From Magnolia sinica (Eukaryota; Streptophyta; Magnoliopsida; Magnoliales; Magnoliaceae), in NCBI RefSeq assembly GCF_029962835.1, contig NC_080577.1, positions 5,084,001 through 5,148,000 of the forward strand: a stretch of 64,000 nt of DNA. The letters run 5' to 3'. The notes beneath the pieces are model-generated. The model had not been told where the DNA came from. It made no database searches and saw nothing but the letters and a program-made list of their open reading frames with translations. The position numbers were made by a program, and so were the translations under genes. Position 1 is the first letter of the stretch. Each line of letters opens with the position of its first letter. Of the stretch, positions 45,845-58,759 are shown piece after piece.

Positions 45845-48180
45845 ATCTTACTGGACTTAAATTCCTCATGGCTTCTTTCAATTTCTTTCTATTTCAAGAT
45901 CTTGAATCTTCATAATTGCTGCAAAAGCACTAATCATGTGTGGGAAGGGTTCCCATCTTAGAAGGATAGTGTGAGACAACCTCATCAAACATATTTGTAT
46001 TATGATGGGATTCCTATCTTCATGGATCTTTATAGACTTGTCAAGCATACTACCTCAACCACATATGACACTCATGTAAGTACCATGTGTCATTTGTTAT
46101 AATGTCTCATTTGTATATATGCACGTGGATATTTCGTCCACCATTTAGTAAATGGTGTTGACATATAACTCCATCTTACTTGTTCGTGTCAATGTGCCCG
46201 GCGAGTGTGAACGACACACGCGTGCCTCGAAAATTAATTGGCTCATGCATATAAGGTAAGCTCAACATGCGAGCCTAGTTAATAGGACCAAGCCCCAGCC
46301 TAAATCAAGCTGGTAGGGTCCATGGCCTATCCACCCGCAGATCAAGATAGAATTATATAGTTAAGGCATGTACCTCATGGGTCTTGATTGAATAAGCTTA
46401 TTCTACAAATGTTATTGGTCAGCCAATTGTGACGTGTTTATTGAACGTAATCAACCTACTATGGTCCAATCACGATGAAAGTTGGACGCGATCCAACCAT
46501 CATGTAAGTCAGCATTTGAATTTTGAGGTTTTAAGGTGGTTGGCCATCATTTTCTCTGGTGTGGGCCGCAGAATGTTTCTATAGGACTGGGTTTTGATTA
46601 GTTAGACCATCATGGTGGGGATCATGTAATGCACGGTTAGGATGGCATATACACCAATACGGTAGCCCCATCATAGAAATCAATGGACATCCATTCAAAA
46701 CCTCCAAATCCGTGCAATGGTCCACCTAACGGTTGGATCGACCCGACTTTTAACGGTCAATAATCGTGGTGGGACCACCCTCTGGACAATTTGGATGCCA
46801 TGCACGTTCCCCTGGTGGGCCCACCCGCAGACCAACGATCTCCTTATAATCAACCTTTTTTAAGTGGATATTTTTTTGGAGTTTTAGTCTTTATTGAATC
46901 GGGATAGGAAAAGGTCTCTTTCTTGGAAACGGCCTCTTCTTTGATTTTTGTCAGCACACGTGATAAACGTGTTGCAGTCAATGACGCTATCTGTTGTCCC
47001 ACGTGTCAACGTGGCGCCGATCTAGACCGTCTGATCCATGGACCATAGCCGGAAATTATATCGATGCATTGTTCAATGGACCATCATTACTCGTAACGTT
47101 TGCAGACTGTCAACAAACGTATTAGTGATCCGACGGCTCAGAATATCCGTCCTATCGTTAGCTCTGATGTGGCTCTTAATCAGGTGAGCTGACTGATGGG
47201 CAAATGCTCTTATCCGGCGGTAGAGATTGATTAAACAAAGGAAAAGTGTCGGATCATACGTCCTGCTCATAAGCAACCTTGCGGTTTGCTGATGCGCAAG
47301 ATTCCGCACATGTGAGGGCATGTTTCAGTGATCCAGACCGTTTAAAACATGGGCCCTACCTTGGATTGGGCAACTGAAAAACATGTCACGTATTGAGATA
47401 TTCCAACCCTTTGATCATTAAACACTTTTTTTCTTTTGAATACTGACCGTTTATTTAACTGTTTTTTGTTGGCCATTGTAATCACTGAGTTTTTTTGGAG
47501 GAAACCTTATTAGCTGTGTATCTTATCATATCAACGGTTTGGATCACCAAACCATGGCCCTAAGGGAACGTTTTCTGATGAGCAGGACCGTGTAGTTATT
47601 CTACAGTAAAATATACCTTGGAAAAAGTCCTGACTTTTGACTTGTTGCAACACCTTTCGGTTGGTGCGTACAGCAGGCCCAGTCAGGGAGAAGGCTCCCA
47701 TGGTAGTTGACCACTACTTTAATGGTGGTGACTCCTCAACCTCACAAATGACATACTGGTAGGACAATCCAGACCGTTCTAATCGCTGGTCCACTGTAGA
47801 TATATTATCTTGGAAGTTATACTGAACAGTCGATAACATCTCGCTTGGAATCCAGACCACCTACTATGTTAAGGATACATTTGATAACCATCAATTGGAT
47901 GGATGTGATTGCTTGATTAGTGTGATTTATGAGGTATATACTCCATCTAAAATGTGGCCCCACATTTCCGATGGGGTGGATTACCTACACGTGAGTAAGA
48001 TGGATGAGTCAAAATCGTGGTGAACCATCATGGATTTACTCACGCAAAGATGGCTTCTATTGTATGGATGTGTAGAGAATACAAAACTGATGGGCGTGCT
48101 TTCTTGAATTAGGAAATTTGCTGGCCGAACACCATCTGTTACCGTATTATAACGTGGTAGTTGTGGCCTGTGGGGTGGAC
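45845..48180. other. Intergenic DNA, no gene seen
   Basis: The block from 46900 to 47060 is rich in ACGT cores (CACACGTGATAAACGTG, CCCACGTGTCAACGTGG), as in promoters, but no gene begins nearby on either strand. Around 47330-47600 the sequence resembles the recurrent 'CCAGACCGTT / GATCACTGA' wording also seen near 23230, 53500 and 59660. Confidence 0.4.
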
Positions 48181-48184
48181 GCGG

Positions 48185-48685
48185 GAGCGGATTATGTGAG
48201 ACCCTGGATCCACCGAGGTGGTTGGGACCCCTGAGTTTGGGGTTCACAGTGATGTATTTGTCTTAAATCCACACTGTCCAACGATTTTGAAAGCTTATTT
48301 TTGGGTATCTTCCCAAAAATGAAGCTGCCTTAAAATTTAGGTGGACCACACCACTGGAAACAGTTATGATTTAAATCTCTACCATTGAAAACTTCATGGA
48401 TTCTATTGGAATGTTTATTTGCTATCCAACCTGTTTATAAGGTCACAGACACCTTGATGAATAGACCACACAAATATCATCTTGATCTAAAGCTTTTGTG
48501 GCTCACGAGGAGTTTTTAATAGTTAATCACTGTTATTTCCAGTACTATGGCCCATATGGGATTTGGAACTACATTTTTTGGATCATGCTCTAAAATGAGC
48601 TTTCAATACGGATGGATGGTGTGGATGTAGTCGCATATATAACAGTTGGGCCACTTGGTGTATCTGGGTGTCACTTAATCCGCTC
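48185..48685. mobile_element. Foldback MITE, family M1, copy g
   Basis: A perfect 10-bp terminal repeat, GAGCGGATTA, is followed by (T/A)GTGA on both ends. The interior is palindromic. No target duplication was seen beside it. Confidence 0.82.
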
Positions 48686-48701
48686 CGTGGCATTCACCAA
48701 T

Positions 48702-48950
48702 GCGGATTGGCTAGGCTCCACTATGATGTATTTGTTATATCCATACCGTCCATTTATTTGTCCATATCATTTCATGGCAGGCAAATCAAAAATTCATCCC
48801 AACCACATTAGAGGAAACATTGTTGATTAATAGCTCACCATTAAAAGCTTGTTTTTAACGTTGGAGGCCACAAAAGTTTTGGATGGATCTGTCTCATTTT
48901 TGGGCTCACATAGCACTGTCCAGTAGCCAGCTCGTCAGCAGGCAATCCGT
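48702..48950. mobile_element. Foldback MITE, family M1, copy h, half deleted
   Basis: The copy starts GCGGATTGGCTAGG and ends GGCAATCCGT. The left half is complete, but the right half has lost most of its body after AAAAGTTTTGGATGG. Confidence 0.7.
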
Positions 48951-48954
48951 GTCA

Positions 48955-49345
48955 TGTGGATTGCCTAACCATGGGCCCACCTTGATATACGTTCATGATA
49001 TCACTGCTTTCCATCCATTTTTATAACTCATTTGAGGGCATGAACTAGAAAATGAAGTCGATCCAAATCTCATGTGTACTATGTACCATAAGGAAACAGT
49101 CATTATTGAAGCCCCACCATTAAAATCTTCATATGGCCATCTAGAATGTTTATTTACCATCCAAAACTTTTTTGGCCCATGAGAAGTTTATAAAGGTCGA
49201 TTAGCACTGTTTCTTTTATTATGGTTCACCTGAGATTTGGATTCACTTCATTTTTTGTAGTGCAATAAAATGTGTTTTAAAAACGGTTGGACGGCGTGCA
49301 TATAAAGTAAATATATGAAGTTGAGCGCCACTGTCAGGGATCCCA
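48955..49345. mobile_element. Foldback MITE, family M1, copy i
   Basis: The copy starts GTGGATTGCCTAACCATGGGCCC and ends near GTTGAGCGCCACTG. It begins about five bases after copy h ends, with AATCCGTGTCATGTGGATT forming an inverted junction. Confidence 0.68.
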
Positions 49346-49419
49346 CCCACTTTCCGTGGATGGGAGGTCTACCGAAGCCGCTCTGGTGGATGTGTGAACG
49401 CGAATTGCCAATGACGGAC

Positions 49420-49924
49420 GCGGATCAGCCACTGACGGGTTGAGTACCGAAACTTGCTACTGAAGTGACGTCATCCAGTTCTGTGATATATGTTTTATAT
49501 CCATGTCATCCGTTCATTTGTAGGGATCATATTAAAGCATGATCCAGAGAATGAGATAGATCCAAAGTTTAAGTGGATCCTACCGCAGAAAACGGTACAA
49601 TTAAAAACTTCTAAGAGCAACGAAAGTTTTGGATCAAGTTGATATCTGTGGTTTCCCTTCGTGAGTTAACACGTGAACAGGTTAGGTCTCAAATAAACAT
49701 TATGGTGGACCTCAAGAAGGTTTCAACGGTGGGCGTCAGTCTCTCAGCTCTTTTCTATGGTGGGTCCATTGCAGATTTGGATCTGCTTAATTCTTCGGAT
49801 CATGCCCTAAAATGATATCTCCAAATGAATGTACGGTATGGATATAAAACATATATCATGGTGGGGTTCATAACGTCACTTCAGTAGCGACCCTTGCAGC
49901 TCAACCTGGCCGTATCTAATCCGC
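49420..49924. mobile_element. Foldback MITE, family M1, copy j
   Basis: Left end GCGGATCAGCC, right end CTAATCCGC, with an inner shared block GCTACTGAAGTGACGT and its complement ACGTCACTTCAGTAGC. The body is complete. Confidence 0.8.
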
Positions 49925-49958
49925 GTCCGCTTTTGACGCTGCCAGTAGCCAGTCACTA

Positions 49959-50780
49959 ACGGATTGTGATCTGTAGCCCATCATGACGTGTTCATTTTTA
50001 TCCACACCATTTGTTCGGCTGACTTTATGGTATGAGCTCAGACGTGACGTATATCTTATCATTTAAACCAAGCCACAGTAAACATACGTGATTGAATCCC
50101 ACCGTTAAAAACTCCCTTGATGCTACAAAAGTTTTAGATCGCTTATATTTGTAATTTCCTTTCATCGAAGTATGTGTAACCTAGTAATAAGGTTGGATGG
50201 AGGAAGGTTTTAATGGTGGGCGTTTAATTGTCATTATTTTCCTATGGCATGGTCTACCTTTGATTTGAATCTTTTTTATTGTTGGATTCATACTTTAAAA
50301 TTATTTAAAAAATTCGAGGGATAATACTAGAGGTGTACACGAATCGGGCTAGCCCGATTAACTTGCTCGACTCGGCTCGAAAAAGTTCGACTCGAGTCGA
50401 CTCGGAACTGAGTTCGGTTCGAGACGGGCCATTTTCTTCAACTCGAAATTAAGTTCGAGCCAAGTTCGAACATGTTTCAATTCGGCCCGACTTGGCCGTT
50501 TATATATATTCTAAATCCTTATCTTAACCTTTTGAATTTGTCAAAGCTCTTCCTATGAACTTGCTTTAAGGTCCGAAATTGACCTGAACTTACCCGATTG
50601 CTGACAGGGTTGAGTTCGGGCTAGATATGTTAGCTCGGTGACCGGGCCAGGCGAGGTTCGGGATGGATTTGACTGGTGACCAGGCCAGGCTGGGTTATAC
50701 CCAGTTCGACTAGGTTCGGCCCGATGTACACCCCTAGATAGCACAGCTTGAATAAAACACATTCATTATGGTGCGGTTAT
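49959..50780. mobile_element. Foldback MITE, family M1, copy k, interrupted by a hAT MITE
   Basis: The left half starts ACGGATTGTGATCTG and runs through the M1 centre. The final part (AATAAAACACATTCATTATGGTGCGG) resumes only after the hAT-type MITE at 50328-50736. Confidence 0.7.
50328..50736. mobile_element. hAT-type MITE nested in M1 copy k
   Basis: The ends are TAGAGGTGTACACGAATCGG and CCCGATGTACACCCCTA. The flanks GATAATAC and GATAGCAC agree at six of eight positions. The body has CTCGACTCGGCTCG and GTTCGAGCC motifs. Length is 409 bp. Confidence 0.8.
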
Positions 50781-51495
50781 TAGGTGTGTTGAGGGTTTAG
50801 TGAAAGCAAATCCAAACTCAATTAAACAAACCAAACATGTATAAAACACATGAATTTTATATAAAAAATATTCCGTTGAAAAAATTATAGCATAAAGCGA
50901 GAAACATTCTATTGTAGAATCAAAATTATAAAAGATGGATGTATTTATAGATTCTAACAAATCAAAAAATCTCATTGAAATCATAACAATGCTCTCGAAC
51001 TCTTAAGATTATCTTAGAGAACTCTAATAATATATTAATCCCATTTATACTAATTATTTATACTATCATCATTCATTATTGAAATAGGAAACAAATTGCT
51101 TACTTATGTAGATACGTCCCTTCGATGGCATTGACACATATTGAAGATCAATCATTGATATTGGAAATCCTCCAGTACCATCCAGTAGCAACCTCAAAAA
51201 TTATCTAATAACAAATTATGTTATTTTTCAGATTTCCGTGCATATGTCAATGGCATCGGCATTATCCACTCATGTTCGATGGACTCAAGTGGCCTATCAA
51301 TAGACCCTGTTACGGACCAATTTAAAATACTAGACAACAAGACGGGACCTTATAAATAAGGCATGATTGAGAGCCCTTTTACCCGTTTTATAAACAACTC
51401 ATATATGACAATTGACCCTGCTCATTTTTTTCCTTCGGTGATAAAGAAAACCACTGATACAGAGTAATGGAAAAAAAATAAAAGAAATCCAAATG
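50781..51495. other. Unassigned AT-rich stretch
   Basis: The stretch begins TGTTGAGGGTTTAGTG and holds a minus-strand TATAAATACATCC near 50940-50952. That would suit an LTR remnant, but no matching end was found. Confidence 0.3.
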
Positions 51496-51499
51496 TCAG

Positions 51500-51700
51500 A
51501 AACATAAGACATATCCAAATATCAGTAGACCACACCAGCAGGAAGGGGGTGATTAAATGCCCACCATTAAAAACCTCCCGCGGCCCACCTAATGGTGGCC
51601 CTGAGAAACTTTTAGCGGTTTTCTGTTTCCTGTGGTGTGGTCTACCAAAGGTCTAAGATCCACGTCTCTCTTCATTTTCTAGCTCATGCCCGAAGTGGAA
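51500..51700. mobile_element. Foldback MITE, family M1, copy l, central part
   Basis: Only the middle is kept: GACCACACCAGCAGGAAG, CCCACCATTAAAAACCTCC and the complement AACTTTTAGCGG to TGTGGTGTGGTC. The outer ends are missing. Confidence 0.6.
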
Positions 51701-52195
51701 GCGGATTGGCTGGTGTACCTCACACCAGCTATATAAATGTTTTATTTACGTCAGCAAATTCTGTGGATCTTATCATGAGGTATTTGTTATATCCAAACCG
51801 TCCATACATTTGGTGAACTCGTATTAAGGCTTGAGACAAAAAAATAAGACAGATCTAACCATAAAGTGGACCACAAAGAAAAATAGCAGGGGGATTGAAT
51901 GTTTACCATTGAAACCCTCTTGGGGTCGCCGAAGTCTTGGATAAATATGGAAAAAATAAATAAATCCTCTTCGTTCAGGTCTTTTTGACATGGTGAACAG
52001 ATTGGATGGAAAATAAACGTTATGTGGGCCTACGAATTTTTTAACGGTGAAAATCATTATCTCCGCTGATATTTGTGGTGTGGTCCATATGATCTTTGGA
52101 TATGATTCTTTTTTTGGATAATTTTCTAAAATTATCTCTAAAAATAGATGAACGGTGTAGATATAATAAATACATCACTGTGGGGCACACGTAAC
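51701..52195. mobile_element. Foldback MITE, family M1, copy m
   Basis: The copy starts GCGGATTGGCTGGTG; after about 60 bp of unrelated-looking sequence the body runs from CATGAGGTATTTGTTATATCC to AATACATCACTGTGGGG. Confidence 0.68.
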
Positions 52196-52274
52196 TTTGA
52201 TCTCCTTTGAACCGTTCGTACGACTAAGAGCTCGAGGAGCGTCGGTGCTCGCCTTCGCACGACACGTACCCAGC

Positions 52275-52385
52275 TATATATCTGATGTGATGTACACCTG
52301 CCCATCCGCTCTCATAAATGAGCTAGAAAAACGGATGGACAGCATGGAGATAAGACCCAGACGTGACGGTGGGTCCTATGGTCGC
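52275..52385. mobile_element. Foldback MITE, family M1, copy p, short
   Basis: GATGTGATGTACACCTGCCC is joined almost directly to AAACGGATGGACAGCATGG and GACGGTGGGTCC, leaving a 110-bp hairpin-like remnant. Confidence 0.5.
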
Positions 52386-53000
52386 GGATCACCGACCTCG
52401 TGTTCACCGGAGAATATGTACATACATTGCTGGCTATGAACTTTCTCAATACACCTCGTTTATTATCTGCTTAGGCGTCATGTAAGTGGAAAATCTGAGC
52501 CGAGAAAATGGTGGGCCATATTACGAATATTACCAGGAGCGAAATTTAGAACATCCACTCATCAGGTGAGCCCCACAAATACATCGAGTCAGGCCATCGG
52601 CGGTCCATCTGATTTCAACGGTGTAGACCACGTTACGAACGCAGTATGCACCATCTTAGTTTTCGCCTCGAGTCGATCTGTATGCTGCCGTTAACCTTGT
52701 TCAAGGAACGGATGTTATGCCATGCTGGCAGGAAATAAACCGTCGTACGTGAAAGTTCACGTACACCGTTGAACGTGGACATTAGAGTGGTACAGATTCT
52801 AAAGAGGCATGATCGCGATTGATTTCGAAGTGTGTACAAAAGCTTCTCTTATACGCACTGTGCAGTAATCCCGACCGTTGATGTTTTTTTTCCTTTTCTG
52901 GGAACCTATGTGGATAATCATATCCAAAAAAGGAAATAAAAAGGAACGAACTTTGATAACCATCCAAGGTAGGGGCCTTGAACGTGGGGGAGCCTCACCG

Positions 53001-53310
53001 AAAGCCCTGACCGTGGGGCCCACCTTGCTATATATTTTGTCAATCCATGCCGTTCATTCATTTTTCCAGCTCCTTTTAGGGGTTGATTCCAAAATGAAGC
53101 ATATCCAAATCTCAGGTGGACCACACCATAGGAAACAGTGGTGATTGAACGCTCACCATTAAAAACTCCCTGGGGCCCACCGAAATGTCCACCTTAATGT
53201 TTATTTTCCATCCAACCTGTTTATAAGGTCCCACAGAGCTGGATGAAAGATAAAAACAAATATCAGCTTTATCCAAAACTTGTGTGGCCCTTTATAAGTT
53301 TTTAATGTGC
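53001..53310. mobile_element. Foldback MITE, family M1, copy n, right half lost
   Basis: The left half starts GACCGTGGGGCCCACCTTGC and passes the centre (CACCTTAATGTTTATTTTCC). It stops near GTTTTTAATGTGC, so about a third of the element is gone. Confidence 0.68.
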
Positions 53311-54771
53311 AAAGGCACAAAAATCAGACGTTTCTGCGTCTCTAATCAATAAAATTTCTGGCCAATAAACCATCAATGTGGTGGCCCACTAATTCAACAG
53401 TCTTGATCGCCAAAATTGGTTTTGTTTTTTTTTGCCTCGTGAACGCCCTAGAGTAGGACCTGCCCCTCTGGAAATTTCTTCCACGGAGAGAAAATGATAG
53501 GACCCGGCCAAAACGTGTAGTAATCTAAATTTTAGTACATGCATGGAAAACCAGACCGTTCATGTCATGGGCCTCGTGGTGGATGCAGTGTAGGCTGAAA
53601 TCACACTGATCATTTGATCTTTAATACCTGATTTTTCCCATTGAATTTGGACCGTTGGTCATTTTCTTTTAAAGTCCATTTGGTGATTACCCGTTGGACG
53701 GTTGAGATCATTCCATCAGTCCGGTTTTCCGGCTATGCCCCAAATATTTGAAGGCTCCAGATTGAAATGGTCGAATGTATTGTGCTATATTTATGGTGGA
53801 TGGATTGCCACAATTCGAGTGCGTTGTAATTGATGCGCATTGTAGTTCAAGTGGGTAATTTGGTTCCGTGATCTGATGATCCCCCACCGTTGATTCCCTA
53901 TGCCTAAACAATGTTCCAGATCGGAAGATCCTGGCCACCGGCCTTTGCCCTTTTTTAAGGTGAACGTGCACTAACGTTGCATTTCTCTTCTTAGCCACTT
54001 CCTTGCAGACCACGAATTGAATGGTTAGAATCATCCAAGCTAGAAGATTTTCAATGAATCATGGCCCACTATCAACTTGCTCATCTCCACCATATACTGT
54101 TGTACAAATACACCGCATATTGGATCTGGGCCGCTCATTAGTCCGATTGCCCCATAGATTTGTTATGGACCGTAAACCAGGCTGATTAGACAATCTTAAC
54201 CATTTGATTTTAGCATTCAACTTTTGGCCGCCGATATCATCCGTCTGTGGTTCCCCATTGCGAAACCGCCTAAAAATCATGATACTTCCCAGTATTATCC
54301 GATATTTCACAAAATATGTATGGTGGAAATATTAATAGTAGCGGTATTTTGTAAATATTGCAATTATAAACTCCAAATATTCCAAAGTTAGTTCATTTCT
54401 AAAATTTAGAAAAAATAAATAAATAAATTCATTTCTTTGAAAATATTTCCTTTTATTTCCTTCTTAAGCTGATTTCAATCATTCCTTTTTTATTGTTTTG
54501 GGAGGAAAACAAATTTGGATGAAAAAACCGAGTGAGGAGGGTGGGTGGGCTCGAAAAGAAATTAGGGATTTTTTTTAAAAAAAAATTATTTAAAGAATTA
54601 ATAATTTTTTTCCCTTAAATTACATGGAATCAATAAAACAAAAAAGATAATCTGTAATTTTGTATGCTCAACCATAAAATTTAACCTCCCATTTGTGAAT
54701 TTAGGAAAAATGACAGAACTTGGAAACATTTCAAAAGTTTCCCCATTTCACCAAATTAATTTGCAATTAGA

Positions 54772-54837
<66 letters not shown>

Positions 54838-56530
54838 AATCATATTAACATAAAATCCTTTTTCCATGGCTTTTAGAATTTTTTAAAAAAGAAATTCTTC
54901 CCTAATTAAAAAATATTAAAAAATTAAAAATGATTTAAAAAATCAGTCAACCAAATGTTATTTAGCCTTAATATTTATATGTTTACCGGCGCTACTTGAT
55001 CTTAATATCAATTATATTTTAATTTTTAAATTAAAATAAAAATTACAAAAATTAACCAACAACACCAATTTAACTTGCAATTAGAGTGGGGAAAAAGTAA
55101 TATTAGAGAGTTTATCCCGGCTAAGGAGTTTTGCGAGCTAATTATAGAAGAAAGATGCACCCTGCTTGGTTTATGGAAGGCTTATTTAGAATACAAACGT
55201 TTAATCAAGAGGGACCTCTTGATTAGTTGGGTCTAAGGATTTGTATAACTTCTATCTTAAAAATTTCACAGACCATTGTCTGTTGAAATTACTGTATTCA
55301 TCCATGGGTGTGATGTTCCGATCGTCGCTAGCTAGCGCCACTTGTACGTAAGGATTATATTATCCCTACTTATTTTTTATGAAATAGGAGAAGCTCATTA
55401 AATTATAAGAAACTAATCTTCACCTCGATGACTCCAAATAGTTGACGGAGTCTTTTTATGTTAGGTTGTAAAGGAAAATTGAGTAACCAGACTCTCATTA
55501 TATTATGAATGGGGAATAGATGAGGTTCTAATCTATGGGTTGGTGGAACTTAAAAAAATAAATCTTTCAATTAAAAAATATTGGGCATGCGCTCGTTGTC
55601 CATGGTTGAAGACCATGATTCTCGCCCTTGTCCTCATTCACATATTGTTCAAAACTAGACTTGCACTCATCTTCGGAAGAAGCAACTGAATGGTAATAAA
55701 GAAGATTATTTAGCTCAGAGCATGAGGTCCATGAACATCAGTAGTAGGAGGGACAATTCTAGTTTTGTGCTGCAGTACAAATATGGATCATATGATTATC
55801 GACGAATGACTCCAATAGCTACAATACACATATTCAACTACAAACAAGAGTAGGATCCTTACTTTAAAACAGGTGTACCGAGGGCACATCACAAGCATAT
55901 TTTTACTTTTACTTTAAAATGTATAGGTTGTGTTTGTGTACATGTCTTTAATTATTTTTAATACAGTCGCATCATCTCCGTTTGGCCTTGCATAGTTTAA
56001 AACCCTACATAAAGAAAACTTATTATGTATACTTGTTTTTTTAATAATTGTTTGAGTTATATGTAATGCCGACTTTTTAAAAATGTGCAGTGTTTCTCAG
56101 TGTTTTCGAAAAACATGGATGCATGTGATATTTCTCATGCAATACCTAATATGTTGCCATATCCCGACAGTGCGAAACATGCGCTATTATCGATACTGAA
56201 AACAGTGCATTTACATACATCACAAATCACATATGTACACAAAATACATTAGGCTCAGCCCATGTACCGAAAAGGTTGATTGATACAGTGCTCTGCATTG
56301 GCCCCGACGATGGTTGGACCAAACCAAAAAATGCGCCAAACTGGAAGATACCAGCCTTTCAATCTTTGGCCTTTCTTTCAATTGAACATGGACCATTGCT
56401 GCATTTCCCATTAGCATCTATCTGTAGGCCATTGATAGAACGGTTGGGATTGTCATGGTCCACCTGCTATGGGTCCCACCAATCAACTGGATCACTCAAC
56501 CTTGAACCCCACTTGCAAAAGTGAAGCAAT
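53311..56530. other. Intergenic DNA, AT-rich, no gene seen
   Basis: From 53500 to 54300 are phrases shared with other intergenic parts (ATCACACTGATCATTTGATC and on). From 54310 to 55100 the DNA is very AT-rich. No exon-like frame or RNA gene is recognised; the part 56220-56530 is probably the 3' flank of gene 3. Confidence 0.4.
54773..54834. repeat. TA microsatellite
   Basis: About 30 uninterrupted TA units. Confidence 0.97.
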
Positions 56531-58693
56531 CTAGAAGGCTGGCAGCAACCACCCCATGGTCCATCCCAAGAAAAGCCCAGCACCAACTAGGCTCATCCCT
56601 ACCACAATAGCCACAGCATACTTACCAATGTCATATTTCTGCCGGCCCACCCTTCTCCGTGTCACCTTATCTGCACCCTTCCTCAACTGTTTCGCCTTCT
56701 TCGACGACATCCATGGCAAGAACGGCGAGAATGTGATCCGACGGCCTTTGGCCTTTGGCTGGAGAAGGGTCTCCAGCTGCAACACTAGCAGCCACTGCTT
56801 GCACACGAAGAGATGATACGCTTGCCGGAAGAAGAGTTTGATGATGTGTTCCTTCTCAGTGTAGGCCTGCTGGGCCACCCTTTCAGCTTCCCTGGCCCGC
56901 GTTTGGGAATGGCGAAGTGCTTCCATCAGCTGAGCCTCCTTGCTAGGATCGGTCTTGGACAACCGACTCATTTGGGTTGGACCCTTGATGGCATCATCGG
57001 AGCCATTGGTGTTGCTGCGAACGATCATAGAACACGAGAATGAAATGGTAGAAAGGCGTAATTGAGAGATGGAGAGTGGACAATTGGAACCTTCCATCTT
57101 GTGGGCTCTATTGGAGATGGACCATGATCGAATAATTCTGAACTGTTGAAAATTTGAAGATCAACCATTAGAAGTTCTCTTTACAATGGTCCCCATTAAT
57201 GGTCAGATATTGATTCAAGTTGAACTATACCATGTCCACTATAACCCAACATGATGGGTGGTTAAGAGAGTCTGCCCACCTGCATGTGGGCCCGGAGGGA
57301 TTCAGAACTGACTTGAAATTAACAGATTGTCAGGGCAGTTACAATACCAGGTGTGGGGTGACAGCTCCAAATTATCAAAACTGTAGCTAACAACCTAAAA
57401 TATGTACCATGGAAGTGGTACTTCCCACCATGAATATCAGCTGGCACTAAAATAAGGCTGGTCTTCTCATCAGGCGGGTGAGCCAACAGTCTGGCTCAAC
57501 ATACCAGTGCAATCCACCTACTGTGTGGATCAGCCTGAGTTTCGAGAAGGGTGATATTCATGGTGGGGCCTACCATTTCAATGGCAGCGATGTCTTGCAT
57601 AAGTGGCACATTGGGAGAAAAGATGGTATGGTACCAGAAGTTGTGGTACTGAGTGAATAAAAGAAAAGAAAACCTCCATTCATGCATGTTGATTCCACTT
57701 CATGCTTACTATTTGGCATTTTGAGCACCGAAATCATGCATGGAAAATTTTCATGCCCGACGTTCATGTGCATTAAGAAGTACCTGCAAAATCTTTTGGA
57801 ATCATAGAACAAGCGGCCCACTTCATCAGAAGGCCGACATCTTCCATCCATGCTCCCAGAAGCAGGACCAGTATGTGTGCAATCAGAAAACTTGCAGAGG
57901 CCAGAACATATCTTCCAGTCTAAAGGCACTGATAGAATTGGATTGTGATCAAAGTTCTCAAGATATTCAAATGGGCCTTTTCAAAAATGCATAGCTGTGG
58001 GCTGTGGAAGATCACAGTTCTCAATCTGCTCTGTCGACTTAAGTGCAACCAAGGTGGCCAGCTCATTTTTATCAGCGGTCCACCACCATCGGTCGATCCA
58101 GTCACCTCCCATCGTATTCATCACCAAATGTAAAGAAGCTTTTTCAGGGGCATCTGAAATTGACCCATCAACAATCCGTATTGACCCACACACAACTTGG
58201 GCTTGAGCGGCTGCAGTGTCTGCTTGTTTACATCCCTCAACTCTTGCACTCTTGCATCAGAATCATGCTTCAAGCAAGGGGCCGACACCCTCCAATTCAA
58301 CTCCAAAGATGAGCGACCGTTCTTTTTAAGACCAACATCATCATCTACAGATGTAAGTGGAGCCTGCTGAAGCTTAGAAGTGGGGTTTACTTCGCCATCT
58401 CTCAACCTTTCAATCTTGGCCTCCAAGGCATCTAGTCCTTCATATGTGAAATCCTTGTGATTGGGTTGTAACTGGAGCCACCATCTTGTGTCAGCCTGTA
58501 GATTTGAATTGCCAGGATTCCAGTTGATAGGCATGAGACTTGGGGCAGGCTGATCTGGCCTGCTTGCTGCATCATTATCAGATGCATCAGACTGCAGTTT
58601 AGATGATGATGACAGGCAGCAAGTTAGCTCCGGAGCTCTCTTAGCATCTTCTTGGACAAAGCAATGGCCGACCCTTGCTTCCGCAGCTGCCAT
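56531..58693 (-). pseudogene. Plant membrane-anchored protein with WW..TAD segment, frame-broken (gene 3)
   Basis: Two exons are seen: 58693-57784 and 57014-56531, joined at GT-AG in phase. The start MAAAEAR and the motifs CFVQEDAKRAP, RWWLQLQPN, RWWWTADKNELATLVALKS and ENCDLPQP match a plant family I recall without a name. The second exon has an amphipathic stretch ALRHSQTRAREAERVAQQAY, then EKEHIIKLFFRQA, KQWLLVLQLETL, a basic stretch and a C-terminal hydrophobic segment (YAVAIVVGMSLVGAGLFLGW) ending WLLPAF. The role is unknown. Two lesions are seen: a frame change between about 58200 and 58150, and an in-frame TGA at 57981-57983. Either alone would remove the conserved C-terminus. An unseen intron or sequence error could explain the first. 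Confidence 0.72.
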
Positions 58694-58759
58694 CACCTTC
58701 TCATTATTCAATACATGTTGCTGAAGCAGACAATCTTTCAGACAAATGGGCGGAAACAT

